Part shown: piece by piece, positions 1 through 6,095 of the stretch | Layout: each line of letters starts with the position of its first letter | Position numbering within the stretch: position 1 is the first letter of the stretch | Assembly: GCA_900318975.1 (NCBI GenBank) | Contig: ONMY01000150.1 | Span: 1-14,387, forward strand | Length of the DNA: 14,387 bases | From: an uncultured Bacillota bacterium | GTDB lineage: Bacteria; Bacillota_I; Bacilli_A; Izemoplasmatales; UBA1188 | Direction: 5' to 3' | The notes under the pieces: generated by a model | The model's input: the letters and a program-made list of their open reading frames with translations, nothing else | Told to the model about the DNA's origin: nothing | Databases searched by the model: none | Translations under genes and position numbers: made by a program

Positions 1-508
1 AATTGGATCACTTGCTGCTGGACTCATCATCTTAAATCAGAAGAACTTCCTCTCAGATGACTACATCCAAATTTCAAATGCATTTGGTACAGTTGAAGGC
101 ACAGTTTTAAGTGTATCACTTATGTATACTTCGCTTAGAACTGTCAATGGACAAGTAGTATTTGTACCAAATAGTAATATCGTAAAATCAAATCTCACTA
201 ATTTCACAAGAGAAAAACAAAGAAGAATTGTTTATAGCGTTAATGTTGCATATGATTCTGATATTGAACTCGTTAAAAATGTTCTAATGGGTATCATAAA
301 AGCCGATACTAGAATTAGTGAAGAAAACGCTCCACAAATTCACGTTAATAATCTTGGAGAATATGCCATTGAGTTTGTTATTAAATGCTGGGTTGATACA
401 TCTGAATACTGGAACGTTTTAAATGGACTACATGAAAAAGTTCTAGTAGAATTTAGAAACAATAATATCATTATCCCATCAAGCAAGGAAATCAAAGTAT
501 TACAATAA
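1..508 (+). CDS. Small-conductance mechanosensitive channel, MscS family (C-terminal part, 5' end outside window)
   Basis: The open frame enters from the left edge (first whole codon at base 2) and ends with TAA at 506-508, giving 168 visible residues. The visible start, IGSLAAGLIIL, matches the pore-lining third transmembrane helix of MscS. It is followed by the beta domain (DDYIQISNAFGTVEGTV, then the LRT...VFVPNS motif) and the cytoplasmic alpha/beta domain (NFTREKQRRIVYSVNVAYDSD). This is the family order and includes the signature VPNS-N-x-x-NF. MscS channels sit as heptamers in the cytoplasmic membrane and open under membrane tension, releasing solutes on osmotic downshock. The first transmembrane helices lie outside the window. 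An ATG at 122 falls inside the beta domain and is not the real start. The next gene begins 42 nt downstream, so co-transcription is possible. Confidence 0.93.
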   Translation, partial: IGSLAAGLIILNQKNFLSDDYIQISNAFGTVEGTVLSVSLMYTSLRTVNGQVVFVPNSNIVKSNLTNFTREKQRRIVYSVNVAYDSDIELVKNVLMGIIKADTRISEENAPQIHVNNLGEYAIEFVIKCWVDTSEYWNVLNGLHEKVLVEFRNNNIIIPSSKEIKVLQ

Positions 509-513
509 TCACC

Positions 514-532
514 ATATAGGCATAGCCTATAT
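514..532 (+). repeat. Short hairpin between the MscS gene and the acyltransferase gene
   Basis: ATATAGGC (514-521) and GCCTATAT (525-532) form a perfect 8-bp stem with a 3-nt loop. No U-run follows, so this is not a canonical terminator. CCTATAT occurs again at 546-552, running into the start codon of the next gene, and could compete for the same left arm. It may act as an intercistronic stability or translation element, but the sequence does not settle its role. Confidence 0.4.
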
Positions 533-550
533 TTCAAAGGAATTACCTAT

Positions 551-1771
551 ATGAATAAAAAAACAAATGATAATTGGCATCATAAAAGGCACGATAGATT
601 TAGAAAATTATTCTATTATCCAGTGAAGCTTTTTACGAGGTTAAAAGATGGTTTTATCACTGAGGTCAGCGACAAAATTCCAGTTGGGCCTGCAATAATT
701 CTATCAAACCATTTAACCACATATGATCCAATTAATTTATGTCTTTCATTTAAAGAAACACTTTATACAGTCACAACTGATGATGTCTTCAATAAGAGAC
801 TTGCTGGTTGGTTTTTAAAAACTTTTTTGAACCCAATCCCAAAATCAAAATCTGTATCAGATTTAAAATGTGTTAAGACAATCTTAAAAGTATTAAAAGA
901 AGGCTACAAAGTAGCCCTTTTTCCAGAGGGAAATAGATCATACACAGGTAAGCTTTGCTACGTCAACGATTCAATCGCAAAACTCTGTAAAATCGCTAAA
1001 TGTCCAATCATAATATTCAATATGGAAGGTGGTTATGCAGTTGATCCAAGGTGGGGAAGGGCACATAGAAAAGGTGAAGTTCACTGCACCTTAAGAACTA
1101 TCATTTCTAAAGATGATGTACTTAAGTATTCACAAGAAGAACTCTATAATTCAATTATTGAAAATCTCACTGTATCTCCATATAAATACGAAATAGGACA
1201 TAAGAATAAAAGAATTGCTGAATATATTGAACGTGCAATATATTATTGCCCTAACTGTGATTCATTTGAAACCATTAACTCTCATATCGATAATGTATAT
1301 TGTCTTAAATGCGGATATGAACTAAAATACAAACACGATATGACATTTGATCTAATTAAAGGTGAAAAGAATATTAAGACAGTAGAAGAATGGTACAACA
1401 TCCAATCTAAAAAAATGGAATCATTTGATCCAAAAGCTATAGATGGTAAAATCTTTGAAGACTATGGTGTAACACTATATAGTGTTGTTCGCTTTAGAAG
1501 GAAAAAACCAATCATCAAAAACGGTCATTTAGTAATGACTAATAAAGAAATATATATTGAAGGTCAACACAAGAAAACTATTATCCCAATTGATACAATC
1601 CGTGAAGGATGTGTTGTAATGAAGAATAAGGCAAATTTCTATGTTGAAGATTATCTCTATCAATTCAAGGGAAGAGTAAGATTTTCAGCACTCAAATACG
1701 TAGAACTCTATCATCACATCAAGAATATTGAATCAAATACATCAGGAGATGGAGAATTCTTAGGATTATGA
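551..1771 (+). CDS. PlsC-type lysophospholipid acyltransferase with C-terminal zinc ribbon and extra domain
   Basis: The N-terminal half carries the glycerolipid acyltransferase signatures: NHLTTYD at residues 53-59 (the NHx4D catalytic motif), FPEGNRS at 124-130 (the EGTRS-type phosphate-binding motif, with Asn for Thr), and CPIIIFNMEGGY at 151-162. The expected reaction is transfer of an acyl chain to 1-acylglycerol-3-phosphate at the inner membrane face, making phosphatidic acid. The protein is 406 residues, against about 200-250 for ordinary PlsC. The extra part holds a zinc ribbon (Cys233, Cys236, Cys251, Cys254) and then about 130 residues that I do not recognise; strands near 327-375 could be a small PH/GRAM-like beta domain (guess). 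AAAGG lies 10 nt before the ATG. The TGA stop overlaps the start of the Nudix gene (ATGA), so the two are translationally coupled. The exact acyl acceptor is unknown. Confidence 0.85.
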   Translation: MNKKTNDNWHHKRHDRFRKLFYYPVKLFTRLKDGFITEVSDKIPVGPAIILSNHLTTYDPINLCLSFKETLYTVTTDDVFNKRLAGWFLKTFLNPIPKSKSVSDLKCVKTILKVLKEGYKVALFPEGNRSYTGKLCYVNDSIAKLCKIAKCPIIIFNMEGGYAVDPRWGRAHRKGEVHCTLRTIISKDDVLKYSQEELYNSIIENLTVSPYKYEIGHKNKRIAEYIERAIYYCPNCDSFETINSHIDNVYCLKCGYELKYKHDMTFDLIKGEKNIKTVEEWYNIQSKKMESFDPKAIDGKIFEDYGVTLYSVVRFRRKKPIIKNGHLVMTNKEIYIEGQHKKTIIPIDTIREGCVVMKNKANFYVEDYLYQFKGRVRFSALKYVELYHHIKNIESNTSGDGEFLGL

Positions 1772-2181
1772 TAAGAGAAGTTGAAGTAGTTTGCGCTATT
1801 ATTCTAAATGATAATCACGAATTTCTCCTTTGTGAAAGAGGCCCTAATAAAGAATTTTCAAATCTTTTTGAATTTCCTGGCGGGAAGGTTGAAGAAAGTG
1901 AAACAAATATAGAAGCTTTAAAAAGAGAAATAAAAGAAGAACTTCTATGTGATATAGATGTACTCGATTATTTTATAACTGTAAAGCATACCTATACTAA
2001 AACATTAGTAAATAAAGAAATCACAATAAATCTTCATGCATATTTTGCAAAACTAAAAGATAAAGCTCCAACCCTTACAGAGCATCAATCACTTGTTTGG
2101 ACAAATCCAAAAGATGCACTAAATCTTAATCTCGCATACGCTGATAGATTAATTGTAAAAGAACTAATACAAAAGATGTAG
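1768..2181 (+). CDS. Nudix hydrolase, MutT/NudG-like nucleoside triphosphate pyrophosphatase
   Basis: This 137-residue protein is the usual size for a single-domain MutT. The Nudix box spans residues 39-61: G39, then E45, then REIKEEL at 53-59, which supplies the metal-binding glutamates E54, E57 and E58. The usual Gly of REUXEEXGU is Leu60; that position varies in the family. The N-terminal VEVVCAIILNDNHEFLLCERG and the C-terminal HQSLVWTNPKDALNLNLAYADRLIV follow the MutT/NudG layout, so a role in hydrolysing oxidised or modified (d)NTPs is likely, but the substrate cannot be read from sequence. The start ATG shares 4 nt with the stop of the acyltransferase gene, which fixes the start and indicates co-translation. 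Confidence 0.88.
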   Translation: MIREVEVVCAIILNDNHEFLLCERGPNKEFSNLFEFPGGKVEESETNIEALKREIKEELLCDIDVLDYFITVKHTYTKTLVNKEITINLHAYFAKLKDKAPTLTEHQSLVWTNPKDALNLNLAYADRLIVKELIQKM

Positions 2182-2206
2182 TTTTTACTACATTTTTTAT
2201 TTATTA

Positions 2207-2246
2207 TGTTATACTTTTATTAGTAATAAACATATTATTTAGGAGG
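2207..2246 (+). promoter_or_regulatory. Extended -10 promoter and strong RBS of the GH43 gene
   Basis: TG at 2207-2208, one base, then TATACT at 2210-2215 form an extended -10 element. No good -35 hexamer lies 16-18 nt upstream, as is common for extended -10 promoters. AGGAGG at 2241-2246 is followed 4 nt later by the ATG at 2251. This suggests the glycosidase is transcribed separately from the Nudix gene. Confidence 0.6.
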
Positions 2247-2250
2247 ACTT

Positions 2251-3678
2251 ATGTCACAAGTATTTAACCCTTATCTACCAAGTTATGAATACATTCCTGA
2301 TGGAGAACCACATGTATTTGATGGTAGAGTCTACATTTATGGTTCTCATGACAAATTCAATGGTAAATTTTTCTGTATGAATGATTACATTTCATATTCA
2401 GCACCAGTTGATGATCTAACAAACTGGAGATATGAAGGTGTAATTTGGAGAAAAGCTGATGACATGCGCTATACTCCACTCCTTTTAAAACAACTCTATG
2501 CACCAGATGTTGTAAAAGGAAAAGATGGAAGATATTATCTCTATTATTTCAAAGGTAGTCAAGGTGTAATCGGTGTTGCAGTATGTGATACTCCTGCTGG
2601 AAAATATGAATACTATGGTCACGTTAGATATCCAGATGGAACTATCCTTGGAAGAAAGCATGAAAAAGATATCTGGCAATTTGATCCAGGCGTATTTAGA
2701 GATGATGATGGAAAAATATATCTATATACAGGCTTTGGGCCAAAAGCACCAAATCCATTCACAAAATTTAGAGCTGTAAATAGACATGGTGCAATGGGTG
2801 CAGAACTTGAAGATGATATGCTTACAATTAAACTTCCATATCACTATATCGCAAAAACACAACATTCATCAAAAGGCACAGGCTATGAAGGCCATGAATT
2901 CTTTGAAGCATCTTCAATGCGAAAATTTAATGGCAAATACTATTTCATCTATTCAAGTGTACTAGGCCACGAACTCTGTTACGCAATGGGTGATTCACCA
3001 CTTGGTGAATTCAAATATGGTGGAACACTAGTATCAATTGGTGATGTTGGACTATCAGATAAACCATTAAACTATCTTGGAAATACTCATGGAAGTGTAG
3101 AATTCATAAATGGTAAATATTATGTATTCTATCATAGACAAACAAATAGACACTGCCACTCAAGACAAGCATGTGCAGAAGAAATCACAATGAACGAAGA
3201 TGGAACATTTAATCAAGCTGAAATCACATCATGTGGTTTAAATGGTGGACCACTTACTGCAAGCGGAAAGTATGAGGCAAGAATCGCATGTAATCTCTTT
3301 AGTAAGGAAGGTGTTAAGTTCTATACTGCAAAGATTCCAGAAGGAATTCATCCATATTTCACTCAATCAGGAGAAGATAGAGAAGAAAATGGTGATCAAT
3401 ATATCGCAAACTTTAATGATGGTGCTACTTGCGGATTTAAATACTTTGATTTCAAGGATAATAAGAGTATTAAAGTATATATTAGAGGTAAGGCTGATGG
3501 TACTATCACCGTAAAAGATGCACTAGATGGAAATACAGTATCAACTATTAGCGTTAATCTCGATTCACCTGATTATCAAGCATTTGAAAGTACATTAGAT
3601 ATAGAAAATGGTGTTAAACCTCTCTATTTCACATTTAATGGTACTGGCAAATTCGACTTTGGATATATAGAATTCTAA
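2251..3678 (+). CDS. Glycoside hydrolase family 43 protein (beta-xylosidase / alpha-L-arabinofuranosidase type) with C-terminal beta-sandwich
   Basis: A five-bladed propeller GH43 enzyme of 475 residues. The three acidic residues expected for the family are visible: Asp17 in PDGEPHVF (probable base), Asp145 in FDPGVF (pKa modulator) and Glu219 in FFEASS (probable acid). NTHGSVEFINGKYYVFYHR at 278-296 is the late blade holding the usual metal-site His (His280). Residues from about 375 to the end, finishing in PLYFTFNGTGKFDFGYIEF, resemble a CBM6-like carbohydrate-binding beta-sandwich. There is no signal peptide, so the enzyme should act in the cytoplasm on imported short arabino- or xylo-oligosaccharides; the exact linkage is not predictable. 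It has its own extended -10 promoter, a strong SD, and a terminator hairpin 10 nt after the stop. No sugar transporter or regulator gene lies beside it. Confidence 0.88.
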   Translation: MSQVFNPYLPSYEYIPDGEPHVFDGRVYIYGSHDKFNGKFFCMNDYISYSAPVDDLTNWRYEGVIWRKADDMRYTPLLLKQLYAPDVVKGKDGRYYLYYFKGSQGVIGVAVCDTPAGKYEYYGHVRYPDGTILGRKHEKDIWQFDPGVFRDDDGKIYLYTGFGPKAPNPFTKFRAVNRHGAMGAELEDDMLTIKLPYHYIAKTQHSSKGTGYEGHEFFEASSMRKFNGKYYFIYSSVLGHELCYAMGDSPLGEFKYGGTLVSIGDVGLSDKPLNYLGNTHGSVEFINGKYYVFYHRQTNRHCHSRQACAEEITMNEDGTFNQAEITSCGLNGGPLTASGKYEARIACNLFSKEGVKFYTAKIPEGIHPYFTQSGEDREENGDQYIANFNDGATCGFKYFDFKDNKSIKVYIRGKADGTITVKDALDGNTVSTISVNLDSPDYQAFESTLDIENGVKPLYFTFNGTGKFDFGYIEF

Positions 3679-3683
3679 GTAAA

Positions 3684-3722
3684 TAAAAAAAGAATCAGCG
3701 ATTTTATTCGCTGATTCTTTTA
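3684..3722. terminator. Bidirectional intrinsic terminator, overlapping the 3' end of the convergent gene
   Basis: AAAGAATCAGCG (3689-3700) and CGCTGATTCTTT (3709-3720) form a perfect 12-bp stem with an 8-nt loop. Read on the plus strand it is followed by a short T-run (TTTT from 3717). Read on the minus strand it is followed by seven T residues (3684-3690), so it should work in both directions. The loop holds the TAA stop of the minus-strand gene, and the right arm encodes that gene's last codons. Confidence 0.88.
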
Positions 3723-4300
3723 TAGAATGTTTGTTTAGGACCAGTATCATTTATTAAATAGTCACTACCTCTAAACTTAAATAGAAGAAGTCCACCAACA
3801 ATTAAATCTCCAATGCATCCAGAAACATGCATCGAGAATAATAATCCAAAGAATAAGATATATTGATACCCTTTCACAAAGAATAATGGAAGTCCAAATA
3901 TAAGATTCCAAATTAAAAATGGTGCAAGAGTAGTTAAAAATGCTGGCCATTTTTTAACATAAAGATTAGGAACCCCGCAGTATGCAACAGTCATAGTTAA
4001 CCCAAATGTTAGTTTTTCATGGGTAAATATCTTATAGAATAGTCCATGTGTTAATTCATGAAGCACAACATATATAATCATTCCAAGGACTGAAAGCATA
4101 ACAGGAAGTATTGTTAAAGTAATCTTGCCATCATAATCATCGCTTGAAAAAGCATACACCATAATAGGTATAATAATTGCGATCATAATAGCGAATGCAA
4201 GTACGCTAAAAAGTATAGCTGTGCTTTTCTTTTTTGCATCAATTGAGTAGCATTCAGTATATCCATCAGGTAGAAAGTTGAAGTAATATTTGGTCTTCAT
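3704..4300 (-). CDS. DUF3267-type integral membrane putative zinc metallopeptidase
   Basis: A 198-residue membrane protein with the zincin motif HELTH at residues 81-85 (HExxH) inside a hydrophobic segment. A downstream His158...Asp165 in MHVSGCIGD may supply the third metal ligand. The C-terminal DTGPKQTFY at 185-193 is typical of DUF3267 proteins. About four hydrophobic segments (27-50, 62-81, 118-140, 147-175) suggest a site-2-protease-like membrane peptidase, though no substrate is known for the family. I prefer the ATG at 4300: it is preceded by a G-rich stretch (GGGGGG, 6-7 nt upstream), and the peptide before it (from an ATG at 4357) has no SD. The stop codon lies in the loop of the shared terminator. 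The gene is divergent from the lipoprotein gene, and their promoters overlap. Confidence 0.82.
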   Translation of the reverse strand: MKTKYYFNFLPDGYTECYSIDAKKKSTAILFSVLAFAIMIAIIIPIMVYAFSSDDYDGKITLTILPVMLSVLGMIIYVVLHELTHGLFYKIFTHEKLTFGLTMTVAYCGVPNLYVKKWPAFLTTLAPFLIWNLIFGLPLFFVKGYQYILFFGLLFSMHVSGCIGDLIVGGLLLFKFRGSDYLINDTGPKQTFYKRISE

Positions 4301-4387
4301 ATAGTACCCCCCATTTTTAAGTAGTTTTGTAACTTTATTTTTAAAAATGTAAATCATTTGTAAATTTTTTAGAATAAAATCAATTTT

Positions 4388-4416
4388 ATTATATTATATA
4401 GTTGAATAATAATCAA
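4388..4416 (-). promoter_or_regulatory. Predicted promoter of the DUF3267 gene
   Basis: On the minus strand TTGATT (plus positions 4411-4416) lies 17 nt upstream of TATAAT (plus positions 4388-4393). The leader to the ATG at 4300 would be about 80 nt. It overlaps the opposite-strand lipoprotein promoter. The region is very AT-rich, which raises the chance of false matches. Confidence 0.5.
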
Positions 4417-4430
4417 AAAAGAATTATAAT
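4402..4430 (+). promoter_or_regulatory. Predicted promoter of the small lipoprotein gene
   Basis: TTGAAT at 4402-4407, a 17-nt spacer and TATAAT at 4425-4430 give a near-consensus vegetative promoter. AGGAGG follows at about 4448-4453 before the ATG at 4460. Its -35 element lies within the spacer of the divergent promoter. Confidence 0.7.
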
Positions 4431-4459
4431 TTAGTAGTACAAAAATAGGAGGAAAAAAC

Positions 4460-4819
4460 ATGAAAAAATTAGTTAAAAGTTTATGCGCTGTAGTAGCATT
4501 ATTTGCTATCGCACTTTGCCTCGTTGCATGTGCTCCAAAAGACGCAAAAGCTGCTAAAGAAAAAATGGACAAAGCTGGTTACTCTGTTCTCGTTGTTTAC
4601 GATAACTCTGGCAAAGAAACTAAGGAAGGCGAAGCTATTGCTAACGTAAGTGGAACTGCAAATGCTTTAAAAGGCGATGTGTTCACTGCTTTCTTATTCA
4701 AATCAGCTAAAGAAGCTAAAGCTGCTCTTGATGAAGACTACAAAGACGAAAAGAATGTTTCTGTAGTTGGAAATTGGGTTATTTTCGGTAGCGAAGAAGC
4801 AATCAAAGCTTTCAAGTAA
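4460..4819 (+). CDS. Small surface lipoprotein of unknown function
   Basis: The 119-residue product starts with a lipoprotein signal peptide: MKKLVK charged end, a hydrophobic core (LCAVVALFAIALC), then the lipobox LVAC with Cys24 as the predicted lipidation site, so the mature form of about 96 residues should be anchored to the outer face of the membrane. The mature part is rich in Lys, Ala and Glu. It alternates helix (AKAAKEKMDKAG; SAKEAKAALDEDY) with strands (YSVLVVYD, FTAFLF, VSVVGNWVIFG), suggesting a small alpha/beta fold, perhaps ferredoxin-like (inference). I do not recognise the family. A near-consensus promoter, a strong AGGAGG and a very strong UUCG terminator suggest high expression as a single-gene unit. 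Confidence 0.85.
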   Translation: MKKLVKSLCAVVALFAIALCLVACAPKDAKAAKEKMDKAGYSVLVVYDNSGKETKEGEAIANVSGTANALKGDVFTAFLFKSAKEAKAALDEDYKDEKNVSVVGNWVIFGSEEAIKAFK

Positions 4820-4836
4820 TTTTGAAGTTTTAAAAT

Positions 4837-4870
4837 ATAAAAGTCTACTTCGGTAGACTTTTATTTTTTT
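4837..4870 (+). terminator. Strong intrinsic terminator with UUCG tetraloop
   Basis: A perfect 12-bp stem (4837-4848 with 4853-4864) is capped by C(TTCG)G, an exceptionally stable tetraloop, and followed by an uninterrupted T-run to 4870. It ends the lipoprotein transcript 17 nt after the stop codon. Confidence 0.95.
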
Positions 4871-4899
4871 CATAAAATTTTAAGCAATTAATACATTAA

Positions 4900-4929
4900 T
4901 TGCATTTTTATTCTTTAATGTGTTATAAT
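4900..4929 (+). promoter_or_regulatory. Predicted promoter of fba
   Basis: TTGCAT at 4900-4905, an 18-nt spacer, then TATAAT at 4924-4929 preceded by TG at 4921-4922 (extended -10). The SD AGGAAGG lies shortly before the ATG at 4972. It combines a perfect -10, a TG extension and a reasonable -35, as expected for a highly expressed glycolytic gene. Confidence 0.8.
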
Positions 4930-4971
4930 TCAATTCGGAAAATAAAAAAATAAAAAAAGGAAGGATTTATT

Positions 4972-5925
4972 ATGCCACTCGTTAATACGAAAGAAATGTT
5001 TGAAAAAGCTTATAAAGGCGGATATGCTGTTGGTGCTTTCAATGTAAACAATATGGAAATTGTTCAAGCTATCACAGAAGCTGCTGGAGAACTCAATTCA
5101 CCAGTTATTCTTCAAGTATCTGCTGGTGCTAGAAAATACGCAAATTCTAGATACTTAATTCATATGGTTAAAGCTGCTCTTGAAAACTACCCAGATCTCC
5201 CAATTGCGCTACACTTAGACCACGGTTCTTCATTTGAACTTTGTAAAGCTTGTATCGATGATGGTTTCTCATCAGTTATGATTGATGGTTCAGCATTAAG
5301 CTATGAAGAAAACGTTGCTGTTACAAAAGCTGTATGTGACTATGCTCATGATGTTAAAGCTCGTGGAAGATATATCACAGTTGAAGGCGAACTTGGAAAA
5401 CTTGCAGGAATCGAAGATGCAGTAAACGTATCAGAAGAAGATGCACAGTTCACAAACCCAGATGAAGTATTAGATTTCGTCACAAGAACTGGTGTTGACT
5501 CACTCGCAATCGCAATCGGTACATCACATGGTGCATACAAATTCAAACCTGGACAAAAACCAAGACTTAGACTTGATATTCTTGATGAAGTATCTAAACG
5601 TCTTCCAGGATTCCCAATCGTTTTACATGGCGCATCAAGCGTACCACAAGAATACGTTAAGATGGTTAATGAATATGGCGGAGCTATGCCAGATGCTATC
5701 GGTATTCCAGAAGAACAATTAAGAGAAGCTGCAAAACGTGCAGTATGCAAAATCAACATCGATTCAGACATCAGACTTTGCATGACTGGCTCAATTAGAA
5801 AACATTTTGCTGAACATCCAGATCATTTCGATCCTCGTCAATATCTATCAGACGCAAGAGCTAATATCAAAAATTTAGTAGCTCACAAAATCGTTGATGT
5901 TCTAGGCTCAGACAACAAGGCATAA
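4972..5925 (+). CDS. fba: Fructose-1,6-bisphosphate aldolase, class II
   Basis: Catalyses reversible cleavage of fructose 1,6-bisphosphate to dihydroxyacetone phosphate and glyceraldehyde 3-phosphate in the cytoplasm (glycolysis/gluconeogenesis), with Zn2+. The family pattern is complete in 317 residues: LHLDHGSS with catalytic Asp83 and Zn ligand His84, VEGELG at 137-142, GTSHGAYK with His186, VLHGASSV with Zn ligand His219, and NIDSDIR at 262-268 near the phosphate-binding site. The start ATG follows the SD AGGAAGG. The gene stands alone with its own promoter and terminator. The similar tagatose-bisphosphate aldolases share the fold, but with no galactitol or tagatose genes nearby, glycolytic Fba is the better reading. 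Confidence 0.96.
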   Translation: MPLVNTKEMFEKAYKGGYAVGAFNVNNMEIVQAITEAAGELNSPVILQVSAGARKYANSRYLIHMVKAALENYPDLPIALHLDHGSSFELCKACIDDGFSSVMIDGSALSYEENVAVTKAVCDYAHDVKARGRYITVEGELGKLAGIEDAVNVSEEDAQFTNPDEVLDFVTRTGVDSLAIAIGTSHGAYKFKPGQKPRLRLDILDEVSKRLPGFPIVLHGASSVPQEYVKMVNEYGGAMPDAIGIPEEQLREAAKRAVCKINIDSDIRLCMTGSIRKHFAEHPDHFDPRQYLSDARANIKNLVAHKIVDVLGSDNKA

Positions 5926-5941
5926 ATCAAATATAAATTAG

Positions 5942-5986
5942 AAGGGCATTAGGTTATTTAAATACCTAATGCCTTTATTATTTTAT
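5942..5986 (+). terminator. Intrinsic terminator after fba
   Basis: GGCATTAGG (5945-5953) pairs with CCTAATGCC (5965-5973), extended by flanking A-T and G-T pairs, around an AT-rich loop. A T-rich tail (TTTATTATTTTATTT) follows. It lies 19 nt after the fba stop. Confidence 0.88.
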
Positions 5987-6003
5987 TTCATATAAATTTT
6001 TAA

Positions 6004-6031
6004 TTGCATATTTTTTCAAGTATGATAGAAT
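6004..6031 (+). promoter_or_regulatory. Predicted promoter of the arc operon
   Basis: TTGCAT at 6004-6009, a 16-nt spacer, and TAGAAT at 6026-6031 with TG at 6023-6024 (extended -10). It uses the same -35 hexamer as the fba promoter. I see no clear ArgR/AhrC box or catabolite-response element around it. Confidence 0.65.
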
Positions 6032-6054
6032 AATCGTGAAAAAAATAAAATAAT

Positions 6055-6083
6055 ATTTATATTTATAGGTTTTAAATATAAAT
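6055..6083 (+). promoter_or_regulatory. Inverted repeat in the arcA leader, directly before the RBS
   Basis: An 11-bp perfect inverted repeat (6055-6065 with 6073-6083) with a 7-nt loop sits just before the presumed weak RBS GGTAGG (6084-6089). All stem bases are A or T, so the RNA hairpin would be weak; it could equally be an operator for a dimeric regulator or a chance product of AT-richness. Confidence 0.35.
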
Positions 6084-6095
6084 GGTAGGTAGTCT

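Noticed and set aside
122..508. MscS gene starting at the ATG at 122
   Set aside because: The frame is open to the left edge and residues before 122 match the MscS pore helix and beta domain, so this ATG is internal.
1769..1771. Possible Mycoplasma-type genetic code (TGA = Trp)
   Set aside because: TGA ends genes at 1771, 8330 and 11793 exactly where overlapping starts follow, and Trp positions in conserved motifs use TGG. The standard bacterial code applies.
3242..3514. Plus-strand open frame of 90 codons inside the GH43 gene (another at 2573-2779)
   Set aside because: Out-of-frame shadows of a gene with clear catalytic motifs; no SD and no recognisable domain.
4301..4357. Longer start (ATG at 4357) for the DUF3267 gene
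   Set aside because: The extra 19 residues have no SD upstream, and the ATG at 4300 has a G-rich RBS at suitable spacing. The longer form cannot be fully excluded.
5346..5783. Long minus-strand open frame of 145 codons inside fba
   Set aside because: It lies wholly antisense to a strongly conserved aldolase, has no plausible RBS, and its Ser/Pro-rich product looks like a mirror of biased fba codons.
5986..6095. ArgR/AhrC box or catabolite-response element before arcA
   Set aside because: I looked for TGAAT-type ARG half-sites and the TGWAANCG core and found no convincing match; the only structure is the AT-only inverted repeat reported separately.
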